Assembly: GCF_016587435.1 (NCBI RefSeq)
Contig: NZ_BNJJ01000001.1
Span: 62,001-126,000 of the forward strand
Reading direction: 5' to 3'
Length of the DNA: 64,000 nt
From: Dictyobacter formicarum
GTDB lineage: Bacteria; Chloroflexota; Ktedonobacteria; Ktedonobacterales; Ktedonobacteraceae
A program made the translations under genes and the position numbers. Position 1 is the stretch's first letter. Each line of letters starts with the position of its first letter. Positions 1 to 10,463 of this stretch are shown here, piece after piece. The notes beneath the pieces were generated by a model. The model was given only the letters and a program-made list of their open reading frames with translations. It had not been told where the DNA came from and ran no database searches.

Positions 1-181
1 TATGTCGTCGTGAAAAAAGTAATATACAAATAGCTGGAGGCACCAATGTCATCATCGTGAAAAAAGTAAAGACAATAGGATCAACACGTCCCAGCATCTC
101 TTTTCCAACTGAATAGTAAGAACCAAAAAGAAATGTATTCAGCACGAAAGCGATACCAGCCAGTACCTTTAATTTTTTCAC
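1..181 (-). CDS. EamA/DMT-family transporter, N-terminal part (runs off the window)
   Basis: This is the first 60 codons of a leftward gene whose 3' end lies outside the window. The translation begins MKKLKVLAGIAFVLNTFL and continues FGSYYSVGKEMLGRVDPIVF, then a second hydrophobic stretch (TFFTMMTLVPPAICILLF) and basic residues. An opening helix followed by a Y(x)VGK-like turn, a DP pair and a second helix is the usual start of EamA drug/metabolite exporters, which are integral membrane proteins of about 10 helices. GTG at 179-181 is chosen as start because GAGGTG lies about five bases upstream; the in-frame GTG at 191-193 is an alternative. Substrate cannot be inferred. The family call rests on only 60 residues and is moderate. 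Confidence 0.6.
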   Translation of the reverse strand, partial: MKKLKVLAGIAFVLNTFLFGSYYSVGKEMLGRVDPIVFTFFTMMTLVPPAICILLFSRRH

Positions 182-869
182 AGGACACCTCACAAGCCTG
201 TTCAGGTAAACAAAATCTGGGGGTGTATGAGGATTTTCTCCGATCCAGCTAGAGCGCGGCCAGAACGGTAACCAGGAGCTCAAAAAGCATACGGCGGTAG
301 GAAGCGGTATACCGTTTGATGTTTTACAAGAAAGCAGCTATACGCAATAAGCGTGCACTTCAGGTAATTTCGATATACTTCTCAAGTTCTCAATCACACA
401 CCCTGCCAAAAGTATACCTAAATACAGTCATGGAATGAGGCAGATTCTTCTACAAATTGCCTGTGACTGCTAGCAGAGCAAAACTAGAAAGCCATTACAA
501 TTTTGGACGGCATGCGCACTATTTTCAGTCATGGCATTGCAGAATTTTTGGATGTCGGATCGCCCTTTTAATAGCAACATAACCATAGATACCATGTTCG
601 AGGTCGATATGGGCTATCCTTTTCAATCAAGCTCCAGCAGGTTCTCAGTCTGCTCCGGTTGCATCTCTAGAGCAGGTACAGTATTCTCAAATAGTGACAT
701 AATAATAATAGATATACTATGTTATTCGATTGCATAAGCTCCGTCACCGGAGAAGTAAAACTCGTCTTCCAACACTGGCTGTGTATCCGTGGTTGAGCAG
801 CCGAGATACAGCAAGCTACCAATAAGTGGCGTCCAGAATGATCCTGTACAACATGAAATGGAAGAAGGA
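182..869. other. Intergenic stretch with no recognised gene
   Basis: This stretch of about 690 bases separates the leftward transporter from the rightward small membrane gene. Short open frames occur (for example 531-737), but they lack ribosome binding sites and recognisable protein features. It probably holds the divergent promoters of the two neighbours, but I could not assign a clear -35/-10 pair. Confidence 0.4.
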
Positions 870-1154
870 ATGATGAGCAAAAAAAAGCGCAAGCCACAAC
901 CCTCACAGAGAACAATTTCGCGGGGCACCGCATTTATAAGTTGGGGCATCTTCGCCTTGATTGGAGGTATCTCCCTCTTCATCTTCAACATACTCTTCAT
1001 TTACTTTGCCTATCGGCCCGCTCATCCACAAGTTCAGCTCAGCCTGCCATTGGTCCTCACTCTGTTATCAGGCCCATTGATTATCGAAGCCCTGCTCGTC
1101 ATGGTTGGAATCATAGCGATTATCATCGGAGTAAGAAAAAACAGAAAATTATAG
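870..1154 (+). CDS. Small two-helix membrane protein
   Basis: Hypothetical protein of about 94 residues, family not recognised. A basic, polar N-terminus (KKKRKPQPSQR) is followed by two strongly hydrophobic segments (around ISWGIFALIGGISLFIFNIL and PLIIEALLVMVGIIAIIIGV) and a short basic tail. This predicts a two-helix inner-membrane protein with both termini in the cytoplasm. The start is taken at the ATGATG pair (870/873) because GAAGAAGG immediately precedes it; an in-frame GTG at 789 would add 27 residues but has no ribosome binding site. It stands alone, with more than 600 bases free on each side. Confidence 0.55.
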   Translation: MMSKKKRKPQPSQRTISRGTAFISWGIFALIGGISLFIFNILFIYFAYRPAHPQVQLSLPLVLTLLSGPLIIEALLVMVGIIAIIIGVRKNRKL

Positions 1155-1776
1155 TCACTGCTAATGATTGCAGTGGCATGTGAATAAACTCATCCAAAAG
1201 TACGTGCCTGTTGAAAACTATAAGTGGCAAAAAAACATGGCTCAGGACTCTTGTGGCCTTTGTTGAGTAGTACTTTATGATTATTGAAGTATACAAATTT
1301 ATGTCCTTATACTATAAAATAGAGCGTAAATAACTTATGCGCATATCTCGTGTAGCCAGCGTCAGCAAAAAATATGATATGGGATTAAATAAACAACTGT
1401 CACCTTCTGCCGTTCGCAGCAATATTGAAAATACTCAACTTGAATCAGTGAGTATACTTGTAAAAAGAGGCTTCATGTAAATCCCGTTTAGATAGGATCT
1501 GCATGATACTATAAGAAGATGACGGTGCTGACAAAGGATGCGTTTATCCGGTGCCCTTTTTTAATAGATATATCCGCTGTAGATATATGGAAGCTATAAA
1601 CTATAGGCAATAGCACTTACCATTTAATAGGAATTTCCGCCTTCAAGTTTGTTAATTGTGGTAGTTGTGCTATTCTTCTTATTGAACGAGCAGAATAGTC
1701 GCAAGCGTTTTATAATAGGCAGCATAGCAGGATCTGGCACATATATTTTATAAATGATTGGAATTGGAGAAGCATA
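1155..1776. other. AT-rich intergenic region upstream of the PP2C gene
   Basis: These roughly 620 bases contain no gene I can support. A 47-codon frame beginning at 1337 lacks a ribosome binding site and resembles nothing known. The right end carries the GGAGAAG ribosome binding site of the PP2C gene. Confidence 0.4.
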
Positions 1777-2679
1777 ATGGAGATATTTCCTTCACATACC
1801 ATTCATGACCTATCCACATCGCCACAGAAAGAACAGCGGCAGAGTATGAGCTCGCGTATTCGACAATTTTTTTTTAAATCATCTGCAGCACCCGTAGCCA
1901 CACAGAAAAAACGTGGACAAAAAACACGCCCCCTGGCCCTGAATGTAGCACAACGTACCGATGTAGGGCGTAAGCGTCAGCATAACGAAGACAGCGTCGC
2001 CTATATTATCCCCAAAGATCAACAGCTATTAGAACAAAAGGGCGCATTATTTATTGTGGCCGATGGCATGGGCGGTCATGCAGCTGGTGAGGTAGCCAGC
2101 GAGATCGCGGTTGATTCGGTCTGCACGCTCTACTACCAGGATGCTGATCCTGATGTGCCTGCCAGCTTAACCCGCGCTATTCGCTATGCCAATGCAACTA
2201 TTTATCAACGTGCAACCGAAAATGCTCAGCATAGCGGCATGGGAACAACCTGTGTGGTCGCGGTCCTGCGCGGTAACATAGCCTATATCGCCAATGTAGG
2301 CGATAGCCGGGCCTATCTGGTCCGCCATGGGCAGGTGCGACAGATCTCGCTGGATCATTCCTGGGTCGCGGAACAGGTTCGTATGGGACAGATGTCTGAA
2401 GAAGAGGCGCAGATGCACTCTATGCGCAATATTATTACTCGTTCCCTCGGTCCTTTTCCAGATGTTGAAGTAGATGTCTTCGTGGAGCAGGTTGAAGAGG
2501 GTGATGCCCTGGTTCTTTGCAGCGACGGGCTGTGTGGCATGATCAATGACCAGGAACTAACCAGCATTGTAGAACAATTTGGTCCACAGGAAAGTGTCTA
2601 TCGGCTGGTTGAATACGCTAATGCTCAGGGTGGTGTCGATAATATTACAGCTATTGTGGCTCGCGTCTATCAAAGATAG
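1777..2679 (+). CDS. PP2C-family (PPM) serine/threonine protein phosphatase
   Basis: This 300-residue cytoplasmic, metal-dependent phosphatase should reverse Ser/Thr phosphorylation by Hanks-type kinases. The PPM motifs appear in order: RQHNED (67-72), ADGMGGHAAGE (95-105) with the metal-binding Asp, GTTCV (156-160), VGDSRAYL (174-181), SLDHSW (191-196), SDGL (249-252) and VDNIT (287-291) with the last metal Asp. The phosphatase domain starts near residue 56. A preceding basic tail of about 50 residues is unusual for bacterial Stp/PrpC proteins of about 240 residues. GGAGAAG stands just upstream of the ATG. No partner kinase or FHA gene is adjacent, so the target is unknown. The fold call is very secure. 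Confidence 0.93.
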   Translation: MEIFPSHTIHDLSTSPQKEQRQSMSSRIRQFFFKSSAAPVATQKKRGQKTRPLALNVAQRTDVGRKRQHNEDSVAYIIPKDQQLLEQKGALFIVADGMGGHAAGEVASEIAVDSVCTLYYQDADPDVPASLTRAIRYANATIYQRATENAQHSGMGTTCVVAVLRGNIAYIANVGDSRAYLVRHGQVRQISLDHSWVAEQVRMGQMSEEEAQMHSMRNIITRSLGPFPDVEVDVFVEQVEEGDALVLCSDGLCGMINDQELTSIVEQFGPQESVYRLVEYANAQGGVDNITAIVARVYQR

Positions 2680-2822
2680 CCATCATCGATCACACAATTA
2701 TATCGTCATATATCGATGTATCTGACTGGAGCTGTTACTGCTACACGCTAAAAAAGCGTTATTTTGGCCTGAATTCAGTAGCAGATGGTATGCTCTATGC
2801 TCTCCTTGCCGCATACCGCTCG

Positions 2823-5800
2823 TTATACTTGTGCGAGCCATTGCCTGGCTTTCTCCATAATTTGCAGATGTTCTGTGCTCCGTGCCTCTTCCATGATGTG
2901 TTTAAATGCCTGCCTGGCCTCCTGCTGTCGGCCGCGCATCAATATAATCTGGGCTAACGCCAGTTGCCCCTTCATACGTGTCTCGGCTTCAACTTCCAGA
3001 TCTAGTGCGCGCTCGATATCTTTCTGGGCATGGCACAATAAGAGGGTACGCTTTTTCTCATCTGCCTGGACGGCAGTGGCTTGCGCCAGACGGATGTTGG
3101 CCAGAGCGACCAGCGCCTGACCAATCGATGGGGAGTTGTGCATTGAGCGGGCCACCGAGAAGGCTTGACGAATACACCTGGCTGCTTCGGATAGTTCGCC
3201 GCGTGCCTGTAAGATGCCGGCCAGGCTGGAGTTCCACTTGCTGGTATATTCGCGGTCACCCAGCACAATGCTCAACTTTAAAGCAACCTCATATTGTTTT
3301 TCGGCCTCGGTCAGATCGCCTAGCGCGGCATCCAGCTCACCAAGATTGCTGGAGACTAGCGATAACAGTGGCCGGTCGCCAATACTTTCAGCCAGCCATT
3401 GCGCACGTCGCAACGCAGCCTGAGCCTGTGAATATTGAGCCATTTTAAGATGAATAAAACCCATATTTGAGGAGACATGGGCAATTTGCCGCAACTCTTC
3501 GGATTGCTCGAAGAAGGCCAGCGCCTTGTTCTGATAGGCCAACGCCTGGCTTAGCTGTCCCATATCAACTGCGATCGAGCCCATGTGACGCTGCAGGCGG
3601 CCCAGCAGATCAGGATAGCCTTCGATAATACGCTGCATCAGTGTCTTGCACATTTTACGCTCTGAGGGCGCTCTGACAGGACTTTGCTGCTGGCCCACAT
3701 CCAGTAATAAGAGGGCTTCTTGCGCACTATGCAGGGCTTGCTCATACAAACCCTCCAGTTGATAGAGATTGCTTCTGGTATAGTACAGACGCGCCCAGAC
3801 CGGTCCGCCGGCAATATCGGCATCGCGCAGTAATTGCTCACCCTGGTTCCAACAATGCCAGGCTTGCTGCAGGTCGCCCCGATAACGCCAGGTCCAGCTC
3901 ATCTGGTCCCAGAGTAGCGCCTGCTGCGACGCTTCAGACTGTGAGTCCGGCGTGGTCATATGGCTGCGACGCAGCTCAAGCGCTTCGTAGAAAATGTTAC
4001 AGGCTTTCTCGGAGTCGCCACCGCCATTCATCGTACATTCAGCCAGCCGTTCAAGTAACGAAATAAGCTGCGGCAGCGTGTCCCTGGACTGAATCTTCTT
4101 CAAATAGTGCACGGCTGTCTGATAGTGGGTAGCAGCATCAGCATAGGCCGATACAATATAGGCATTATTACCGGCCAGCTCTGCATAATAAACGATTCTG
4201 GCGGCATCGGCACCGGCTTTCTCCAGATGCATGGTTACAGTCGCGGCAACGTTCTCTTCGCGTCCTTTGTTCAGTCTGATAATGCTCTCAGCCGCCTGCT
4301 TATGCAGCTTCGCCCGACGCATTGAAGAGAGATCATCATAAAGGTACGTTACCAGCAAAGGATGCCAGAAGTGATAGGTAATGCGCGTTCCACTTCCTTC
4401 ATCGGTAATGACACCAAATTTCCATGCCTCATCTAATAAGGGCAGAATGGTATCATTATCATCTGTATCTGAACCTGTTTCGAGCATACAAATAATGGGA
4501 AGTTCAAATGATCCCCCAGGACGGCGGCATGCTGTAATAATTCCCGGCACTCGGGCTTGAGCAATTTTATACGCGCACCCAGCGCCTCGGTAATCGTCAC
4601 CGGCAGATTTGTGGCATCGGAACAGGCCAACTGCTCGGCGAAGAAGGGGTTGCCATCCGCATGGGTCTGAATGCGGTTCACTACTTCCTCCGGAAGAGGA
4701 GACAGGTTGGTGACCAGCAGTTTGATTTGCTCCGGGGAGAGCGGCTTGATATCCATCGGCAGAATAGTATGCTCGCGTTGCATCTCCAGGATCATTTTGC
4801 GCAATGGATGGGAAGCTTCTTTCGGAACTTCAGATTCACGGCAAGTGGCAAAAAAGGCGATTGGATAGCCGGTAAGTTGACGGGCCAGGTGACCAAGCAG
4901 CTCGTAGCTACTTACATCGGCCCACTGGATATCGTCCAGCACAATCAACATGGGACTATTCTCGCTCGTCTGTTTGAGTAGTTCGCTGACCGCGTTATAC
5001 AGTGCATATTTGGCTTGCTCGGGAAGGAGCGCCAGGGAGGAATTATTGATGGCGATATCTGCCGGAAGGACATCAAGGAGTCCACTTAAAGTAGATAGGG
5101 CGCGCAAGGTTTCCATGCTGAGCGAGGAAACAACACCGGGACTCTTGATCAAGATGTTGCGTAATGCCTCGATCCAGACACGATAGGGGATCACGCTTTC
5201 TATCTTGTAGATACGGTTCCATATGACGTTCCAGCCGTTGCTTTGCGCCTCGCGCCCTAACTCTTCGGCAAGACGCGTCTTGCCAATACCGAGGTCACCC
5301 TTCAATAAAAGGAATTGTGGCTGACGCTGCGTATCTAATGGAATGCCGCCAACTCGGCGTGCTCCCACCAGTTGTAAACGAGCGTTTTGCTCTACACTGC
5401 GTAGGAGCATGCGCATAGCGAGCAGTTCGTTATCGCGACCAATTACATCCCCTTGATGAGCACGCCCGATCGGCTCGCTAGACGGTGGCGCTGGAAGCAT
5501 ATGGCGCGCATGTGATAAGCCTGTGGTGGCCATGTGGCGACCTGTTTTCTTGCGGGTTGAGACCACCTTTTCTGAGCGTTGCATGGTTGATGGATTGGAT
5601 AGGAAGGCTGTATCAACTAACTCTTCACCAGAGCGAATGGCCGCGTGGAGGGCACGCGTTTCAGCAGCAGGCACGGCCTTGTAGTCACGATGCAAGATCT
5701 TTTCAAAGTGTTGATAGGCCTGTATGGCCTCGCCACGGCGTTTCAATTTCATCAAGGCAACGAGCAATTGCTGGATCGCCAGTTCATTAGCCGGTTCTTT

Positions 5801-6724
5801 AAGCAGCAAATTATTCAGTACATTGATAGCTTTAGCATAATCATTGCGACCCGCATAGAAACTTGATAGCTTTAGTAGGAGGTCGATCCATTTTTGCCGC
5901 AATAGCTGGCGACGACTGACTGCCCATTCGGAGGTGCGTTCTTCAAGCAGAAAATCGCCTTTATAGAGCGCAATCGTGTCCTGGAGTACTTTCTCATATT
6001 GCGGCAAATGATTTCCGCTCTGATCGATCTGTTCGGCCAGCCGTTCAAATTCATCGACATCAATCCAGACACGTTCCTGGCCCGCCAGTGCAAACCAATC
6101 TCCATCCGTCAAAAAACGCTCGCCAGAAGCTCCAGGCTGCTCCTGACCTTGTTTGATTGATGGATGACCCAGAATCTTTCTTAGCGCATTAAGAGTTTTG
6201 TTGAGTGTACTGCTGGCTGTCGCAAGGTCATCGTTTGGCCACAGTGCCACCATGGCCTGAGAGCGTGTAGAACGTCGTCCCGGACAACAAAGAAGATAGG
6301 AGAGTAAAGCGCGCACTGAACGTTGTTGCCAGGCAGCGTCGTCAACTACACGCCAGCTACGGCCCTTCTGCTTACTACGCGTTGGCGGAACCCGTTCTTC
6401 GAGGCGAAATTGACCCAGTGTAGAAATTCGCAGCACGACATTCTCTTCATCAGCGGCTGATTCTTGCCCGAGCGCACTCGAGGAGAGTGGAGAAAAATTC
6501 AAAACCACAGCACGACCTCCTGTAGTTGATGATGGTGTATCCAAACCCTGCTGTACCTCTGGAGGAAGATGCTTGCCAATATAGGTCCGCGTGGTCTGCC
6601 CATTCACTGTCTTATAAGCATACCAGTACGGACCATGACCAATCCCTTCCCGGCACCTACGGCAACGCAGCTTTCCACAATAAGTCACTTGCTGATGATA
6701 GGTGATCCTGTTATGCTGTGTCAT
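2823..6724 (-). pseudogene. BTAD/AAA+/TPR transcriptional regulator split by a -1 frameshift
   Basis: Two overlapping leftward frames (6724 to 4433, and 4550 to 2823) together match the full length of the intact paralogue at 29809-33903. The N-terminus carries the HQQVTYCGKLRCRRC module, followed by an OmpR-like winged helix and a BTAD region (about 85-340), then a P-loop ATPase (GDLGIGKTR; Walker B LIVLDDIQWAD). The second frame supplies the end of the ATPase region (TYHFWHPLLVTYLY) and TPR repeats. Inserting one G in the GGGGG run (C5 at 4513-4517 on the + strand) restores the text ..HAAVLG-GSFELP.. and a 1300-residue protein. Proteins of this SARP/MalT-like type switch genes in response to ligands sensed by the TPR part. 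The break could be real, programmed, or a sequencing error. Confidence 0.82.
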
Positions 6725-7213
6725 GCCACACGCTCCTCGTTATGGGTCTATGCTTATTGTGCTTGCCCACGCCATGTATAGACAGCAGAATGATGCGTAC
6801 TCTGGTATAGGTCCAGGCTATTTTTCTATTGTGACACATGCTTTGTTACTATCACGCGATTTCTACTTTTAATGGAGAAAAAACATTCTGGCAAATAGCT
6901 ATAACCTGGTCAACATATATGCGCTTTAACTTCAGAAAATATCACACTTTTTTAAAATCATCAATATTTCTGTAGAGCCTGTGAGTAATTGCTTAAATGC
7001 ACGCTTGCTTATCACATGAAATACGATAGCGATCTTTGTATCTGATAAAACAATTTTACTACTATCTTATAACAAAACACAAAAAATAGGAACTATTGTG
7101 CCTGGTCACACAGGGCTTTCCAATACATAATTATTCTTTTTTTAATGGGGAAATGTTATATGTGTAGTACGTTTAGATAGGGTAATGTGTAGAGAAAGTT
7201 ATAACAATGACAA
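6725..7213. other. AT-rich intergenic region upstream of the split regulator
   Basis: About 490 bases with no supportable gene. It should contain the leftward promoter of the large regulator. No distinctive operator or repeat was seen apart from the hairpin that follows at 7214. Confidence 0.35.
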
Positions 7214-7240
7214 AGGGGCCATGAGGCCCCTGTATTTTTT
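7214..7240. terminator. Intrinsic terminator-like hairpin downstream of the yjbQ-like gene
   Basis: AGGGGCC (7214-7220), loop ATGA and GGCCCCT (7225-7231) form a perfect 7-bp GC-rich stem. On the + strand it is followed by GTATTTTTT, and on the - strand by TTTGTCATTG. Its place just after the stop codon of the leftward yjbQ-like gene suggests it ends that transcript, although its better T tract faces right. Confidence 0.6.
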
Positions 7241-7254
7241 GCTTGCGGTTGTGG

Positions 7255-7644
7255 TTAGAAGCTGGATATTTGTACGGTTCGCTGGCGAGGACCGTCCAGT
7301 TCTACCAGCACGATACGCTGCCAGATGCCCAGGAGCAGGCGGCGGTTCGTATAAGGTATCACAAGCGAGGGTCCAATCAGCGAAGACAAGATGTGATCTG
7401 GCGTATGTTCAGGATCATGGGGGTGACGATAATTGAGATCCGGTAGCATGACTCTCAGAGCATCCAGGAAGTCCAGGTCGGTACCAGGATCGAGATCAGC
7501 TGTCGTGATGGCACAGGTAGTGTGGGCCACAAAAAGTGTACAGATGCCACTTTCATTCTTGGAACGCTGGATATACTCTTCTACTGTTTCGGTAATATCA
7601 ACGATCTCATCTTTTTTCTGTGTGCGAATATGCAGAGTCTTCAT
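7255..7644 (-). CDS. YjbQ/UPF0047 family protein
   Basis: This 129-residue single-domain protein is the usual size for YjbQ (UPF0047), a trimeric family whose E. coli member has weak thiamine-phosphate-synthase activity; its physiological role is unsettled. Family hallmarks are the TLHIRT opening, VAHTTCAITTADLDPG with its conserved His, HPHDPEHTPDHILSSLIG with further metal-site His/Asp residues, and the closing GIWQRIVLVELDGPRQR followed by a V-Q-I strand. GGAGG lies upstream but about 17 bases from the ATG, longer than usual. It is a lone gene between the regulators. The family is certain and the biochemical role is not. Confidence 0.9.
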   Translation of the reverse strand: MKTLHIRTQKKDEIVDITETVEEYIQRSKNESGICTLFVAHTTCAITTADLDPGTDLDFLDALRVMLPDLNYRHPHDPEHTPDHILSSLIGPSLVIPYTNRRLLLGIWQRIVLVELDGPRQRTVQISSF

Positions 7645-7767
7645 TTGAGTATCGATACTGGCCTCCTTCGCTATAAAACGTCCAATTGTGTTCGATTAAA
7701 TTTTAGCATGTCGCACCATAGCGTAGCCGTATCCAGACAACATTTCCATCTGCTGTCTATAGCACTA

Positions 7768-8736
7768 TCAAGCAAAGCTTTTCTTTGTATAATACTCCAG
7801 GACACGGGCGGCTTGTTGAATAATTTCTGCTCGCAATTCTGCTGGCTCCAGCACTTCCACTTGATCACCAAAACTTAATATGTAGGCACATGCTTCATAT
7901 GGTGTATCAAAACCCAGATGAAAGGTCAGCCAGCCATCCTGGTCGACGACATCGGTCTGCTCCATACGAAATAATCTGCTCGATCCATAAATACGCGGCA
8001 CAACTTCGGGCGCGGCACGCACGGTAGCCTGGTACCAGCGCAGGGTCGAGGTAAAATCCCGGGACGACTGTGTCCAAAAAGTGGCCAGATCAAAATCGGG
8101 CGGGCGGACGTACGCCTCCTCCATAATCCGTACACTCTGAATACGTGAAACCCGGTAGCTGCGACTCTGCCCCTCCACCACTGCCACCAGATACCATGTG
8201 CTGCCTTTGGCTACCAATCCCAGTGGATCGGCGATACGCTCCACCAGCGTCTCGCCACGCAAATAGGTAAAGCATATTTTATGTTCTTGCCAGATGGCCT
8301 GCTGTAAGGTAGGTAGAGCGGGAATGGGCTCTTCGCGACTATGCCAGTTGGATGTATCGATATGAATGCGCTGGCTCACATACTCGGCGTCCTGCCGACG
8401 GACCGCTGGTAGAGCGGCCAGCAATTTGATTAAGGCGCCCTCGGATGCCTTATGCAGACCCAGATCGCTCAATACATGTGAGGGCCTGGACAGAAAAAGG
8501 GTCTGTATCTCATACTCGTTCAAACCGGTCAGATTGGTACGATACTCTTCCATTAAGCTCCAACCTCCACCGGTACCACGTTCGGCCTGTACCGGTATGC
8601 CCGCGCAGCTTAAAGATTCCATATCACGATGAATCGTACGCTCAGAGACCTCCAGGCGTTGCGCCAGTTCACGAGCCGTCAAGCGCCGATGCACCTGCAA
8701 GAGCAACATAATCGAAAGCAAACGGTCTGCACGCAT
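7768..8736 (-). CDS. HTH/WYL-domain transcriptional regulator (YafY/DeoR-like)
   Basis: A 322-residue regulator. Residues 1-60 form a winged helix-turn-helix (RLLSIMLLLQ, LTARELAQRLEVSERTIHRD, then GTGGGWSL). A WYL domain in the middle carries the eponymous residues in TWYLVAVVEGQSRSYRVSRI, and a WCX-like C-terminus ends the protein. WYL domains bind nucleic-acid-like or nucleotide ligands, and this architecture usually autoregulates or controls nearby stress genes. AGAGGAGG lies directly upstream of the ATG. No divergent partner fits an obvious regulon: the M20 gene starts about 210 bases away in the other direction and is the only candidate target. Confidence 0.9.
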   Translation of the reverse strand: MRADRLLSIMLLLQVHRRLTARELAQRLEVSERTIHRDMESLSCAGIPVQAERGTGGGWSLMEEYRTNLTGLNEYEIQTLFLSRPSHVLSDLGLHKASEGALIKLLAALPAVRRQDAEYVSQRIHIDTSNWHSREEPIPALPTLQQAIWQEHKICFTYLRGETLVERIADPLGLVAKGSTWYLVAVVEGQSRSYRVSRIQSVRIMEEAYVRPPDFDLATFWTQSSRDFTSTLRWYQATVRAAPEVVPRIYGSSRLFRMEQTDVVDQDGWLTFHLGFDTPYEACAYILSFGDQVEVLEPAELRAEIIQQAARVLEYYTKKSFA

Positions 8737-8949
8737 ACGTGTCCTCCTCTAGCAGGGATCAGGTTATTTATTTCACTCACAAATGTAACACACCAATATG
8801 ACAATATATGTCATGAATGAGTACATCTGAAAATCGTCGCCCTTAAACGCTGATAACATTATTTTGAAAAAGGTAATCTATACATATAACCATATGTTAC
8901 TATTACAAAGGACGTGATCCACACATTGTTAAAAGGACGGAAGACATAC

Positions 8950-10176
8950 GTGAGTACTAATGACATTCAAAGCAGCGAGTTGTGGGAAGTTTCTCGTCAA
9001 CTGATCAATTTTGACACCGTCAGCGCACATAGTAACCTGGAAGCCGTCAAGTATCTGGAAAACTATTTAAAAGAGATTGGCTTTACAGTTAAAGTTATTA
9101 TAGATGACATTGATGGGGTTAAAAAGGCGTCAATCCTGGCGTGGTTTGGTCCCAGCCAGCCCGGTGGATTAATGATCTCGGGCCATATTGATGTTGTCCC
9201 ATTTGATGGTCAGCCGGGCTGGAAGACAGATCCATTGGTAATGCAAACGGATGGTCAGCGCATCTATGGACGTGGAACGGCCGATATGAAAATCTTTATC
9301 GCGCAGGCGTTAGTGGCAGCCAAACAGGTCGTTCAGCAGCAACAAGACTTTAAACGTCCATTATTGTTTGTCTTTACGTATGATGAAGAAGTTGCGGGCC
9401 AGGGATCAGGCCGACTGGTCAAAATTTTGCCGCAGTTTTTTAAGGAAACAATTCCAATGCCAGAGATGGCACTGATTGGAGAGCCCACTAACTTTGAAAT
9501 CTATTCGGCCCATAAAGGCTATGCCACCTTTGATCTGGTTGTGCGCGGCATGGGCGGCCATAGTAGTGTGCCGAAAAAGGGCTTGAATGCCATTGAAAAG
9601 ATGGGTGACGTGATCCGTATCATCTCTGAAATCGACGCCGAGCTTGAGCAGCGCATCACACCAGAAAATACCCAGCTCTTTCCCGAGTGTCCTCCTTCGG
9701 CCTTCAACTGTGGCATCATTAACGGTGGACTGGCCGGGAATATGATCGCAGATACCTGTCGCTTGAAAATGAGCCTGCGTGTCTCACCCGGCGATACATC
9801 GGAGGAGATTATCGGCACCATGAAAGAGCGTATTGAGCGTGAAGTTGCCAGTAAGATGCGCGCCTTCTCGCCCGATTGCGATGTATCCATTGAGAATCTA
9901 CACGCCACACCACCGATGAAATCTCCCCAGCAAAGCCCACTCAGTTCATTGCTTAGTCGCGTTTTTAACAAACCTGTTGAACATGGCGCTCCCTATGGCA
10001 CCGATGCAGGCCAATTCCAGCATATCGGTATCAACTCTTATGTCTGTGGACCGGGCGCACTAGATCAGGCGCATCAGCCCAACGAGAGCATCCCGGTTGA
10101 GCATTTTTTGAGTGGACAGGAAAAGGTGGAGCAGATCATTACAGCCTGGTGCATTCAAGATGAGGGTGCGCGTTAG
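8950..10176 (+). CDS. M20-family metallopeptidase, ArgE/DapE-like deacylase
   Basis: This cytoplasmic zinc-dependent amidohydrolase most resembles acetylornithine deacetylases, which release ornithine from N-acetylornithine; DapE-type or other N-acyl substrates are possible. Motifs are GHIDVVPFDG (first zinc His), GRGTADMK (bridging Asp), TYDEEVAGQGSG (catalytic Glu pair), IGEPTNFEIYSAHKG, the dimerisation-domain GGHSSVPKKG, and a C-terminal GTDAGQF..CGPGALDQAHQPNE with the last zinc His. GTG 8950 is preferred because GGAAG stands six bases upstream; GTG 8914 would add 12 residues but has poor spacing. About 408 residues is normal. No other arginine-pathway gene is nearby, so a catabolic or salvage role is as likely as biosynthesis. 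Confidence 0.85.
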   Translation: MSTNDIQSSELWEVSRQLINFDTVSAHSNLEAVKYLENYLKEIGFTVKVIIDDIDGVKKASILAWFGPSQPGGLMISGHIDVVPFDGQPGWKTDPLVMQTDGQRIYGRGTADMKIFIAQALVAAKQVVQQQQDFKRPLLFVFTYDEEVAGQGSGRLVKILPQFFKETIPMPEMALIGEPTNFEIYSAHKGYATFDLVVRGMGGHSSVPKKGLNAIEKMGDVIRIISEIDAELEQRITPENTQLFPECPPSAFNCGIINGGLAGNMIADTCRLKMSLRVSPGDTSEEIIGTMKERIEREVASKMRAFSPDCDVSIENLHATPPMKSPQQSPLSSLLSRVFNKPVEHGAPYGTDAGQFQHIGINSYVCGPGALDQAHQPNESIPVEHFLSGQEKVEQIITAWCIQDEGAR

Positions 10177-10194
10177 TCATCATAAACCGACAAA

Positions 10195-10227
10195 AAGAAA
10201 GGACCACTGCAATAGTGGTCCTTTCTT
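10195..10227. terminator. Strong bidirectional intrinsic terminator
   Basis: A perfect 14-bp stem (10195-10208 with 10214-10227, arm core GGACCACT) closes a 5-base loop. On the - strand it continues into TTTCTTTTTG, an excellent U tract for the leftward tRNA-Asn transcript. On the + strand it follows the stop of the M20 gene by about 20 bases. Confidence 0.9.
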
Positions 10228-10234
10228 GATCAGG

Positions 10235-10306
10235 CTCCTCGAATAGGATTCGAACCTATAACCCATCGGTTAACAGCCGATTGCTCTACCATTGAGCTAT
10301 CGAGGA
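10235..10306 (-). tRNA. tRNA-Asn (anticodon GTT)
   Basis: Reading leftward from 10306, the sequence folds as a 72-nt cloverleaf. The acceptor stem is TCCTCGA with TCGAGGA and a G discriminator. The D arm is AGCTCAATGGTAGAGC, the anticodon arm reads CGGCTGTTAACCG with anticodon GTT, and the T arm contains GGTTCGAATCC. The 3' CCA is not encoded. A strong terminator follows immediately. There is no sign of an integrated element at its 3' end. Confidence 0.97.
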
Positions 10307-10416
10307 ATATAGCGCTCTTTGAATGTAGATAATAATAAACCACCCCCCAGCAATTTGTCAATACCTCACCACGCTTAAATCCTCACCTTTTCAATGGAAG
10401 AGATCTATCTGTATTT

Positions 10417-10436
10417 TTGACAGCTGAGTATACTCA
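10417..10436 (+). promoter_or_regulatory. TTGACA box and 12-bp palindrome upstream of the pullulanase gene
   Basis: TTGACA at 10417-10422 is followed by the perfect palindrome TGAGTATACTCA at 10425-10436, inside the promoter spacer and about 28 bases before the TTG start. A palindrome in that position could be an operator for a sugar-responsive repressor. A convincing -10 box at 17 bases was not found, so the promoter call is tentative. Confidence 0.4.
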
Positions 10437-10463
10437 TTAATAGAAGAGATAAAAAAGGGGGTA

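Noticed and set aside
1337..1480. 47-codon frame beginning ATGCGCATATC
   Set aside because: No ribosome binding site and no similarity to a known small protein family.
10235..10306. tRNA-Asn as an integration site of a mobile element
   Set aside because: No duplicated tRNA 3' end, integrase or element-like gene content on either side.
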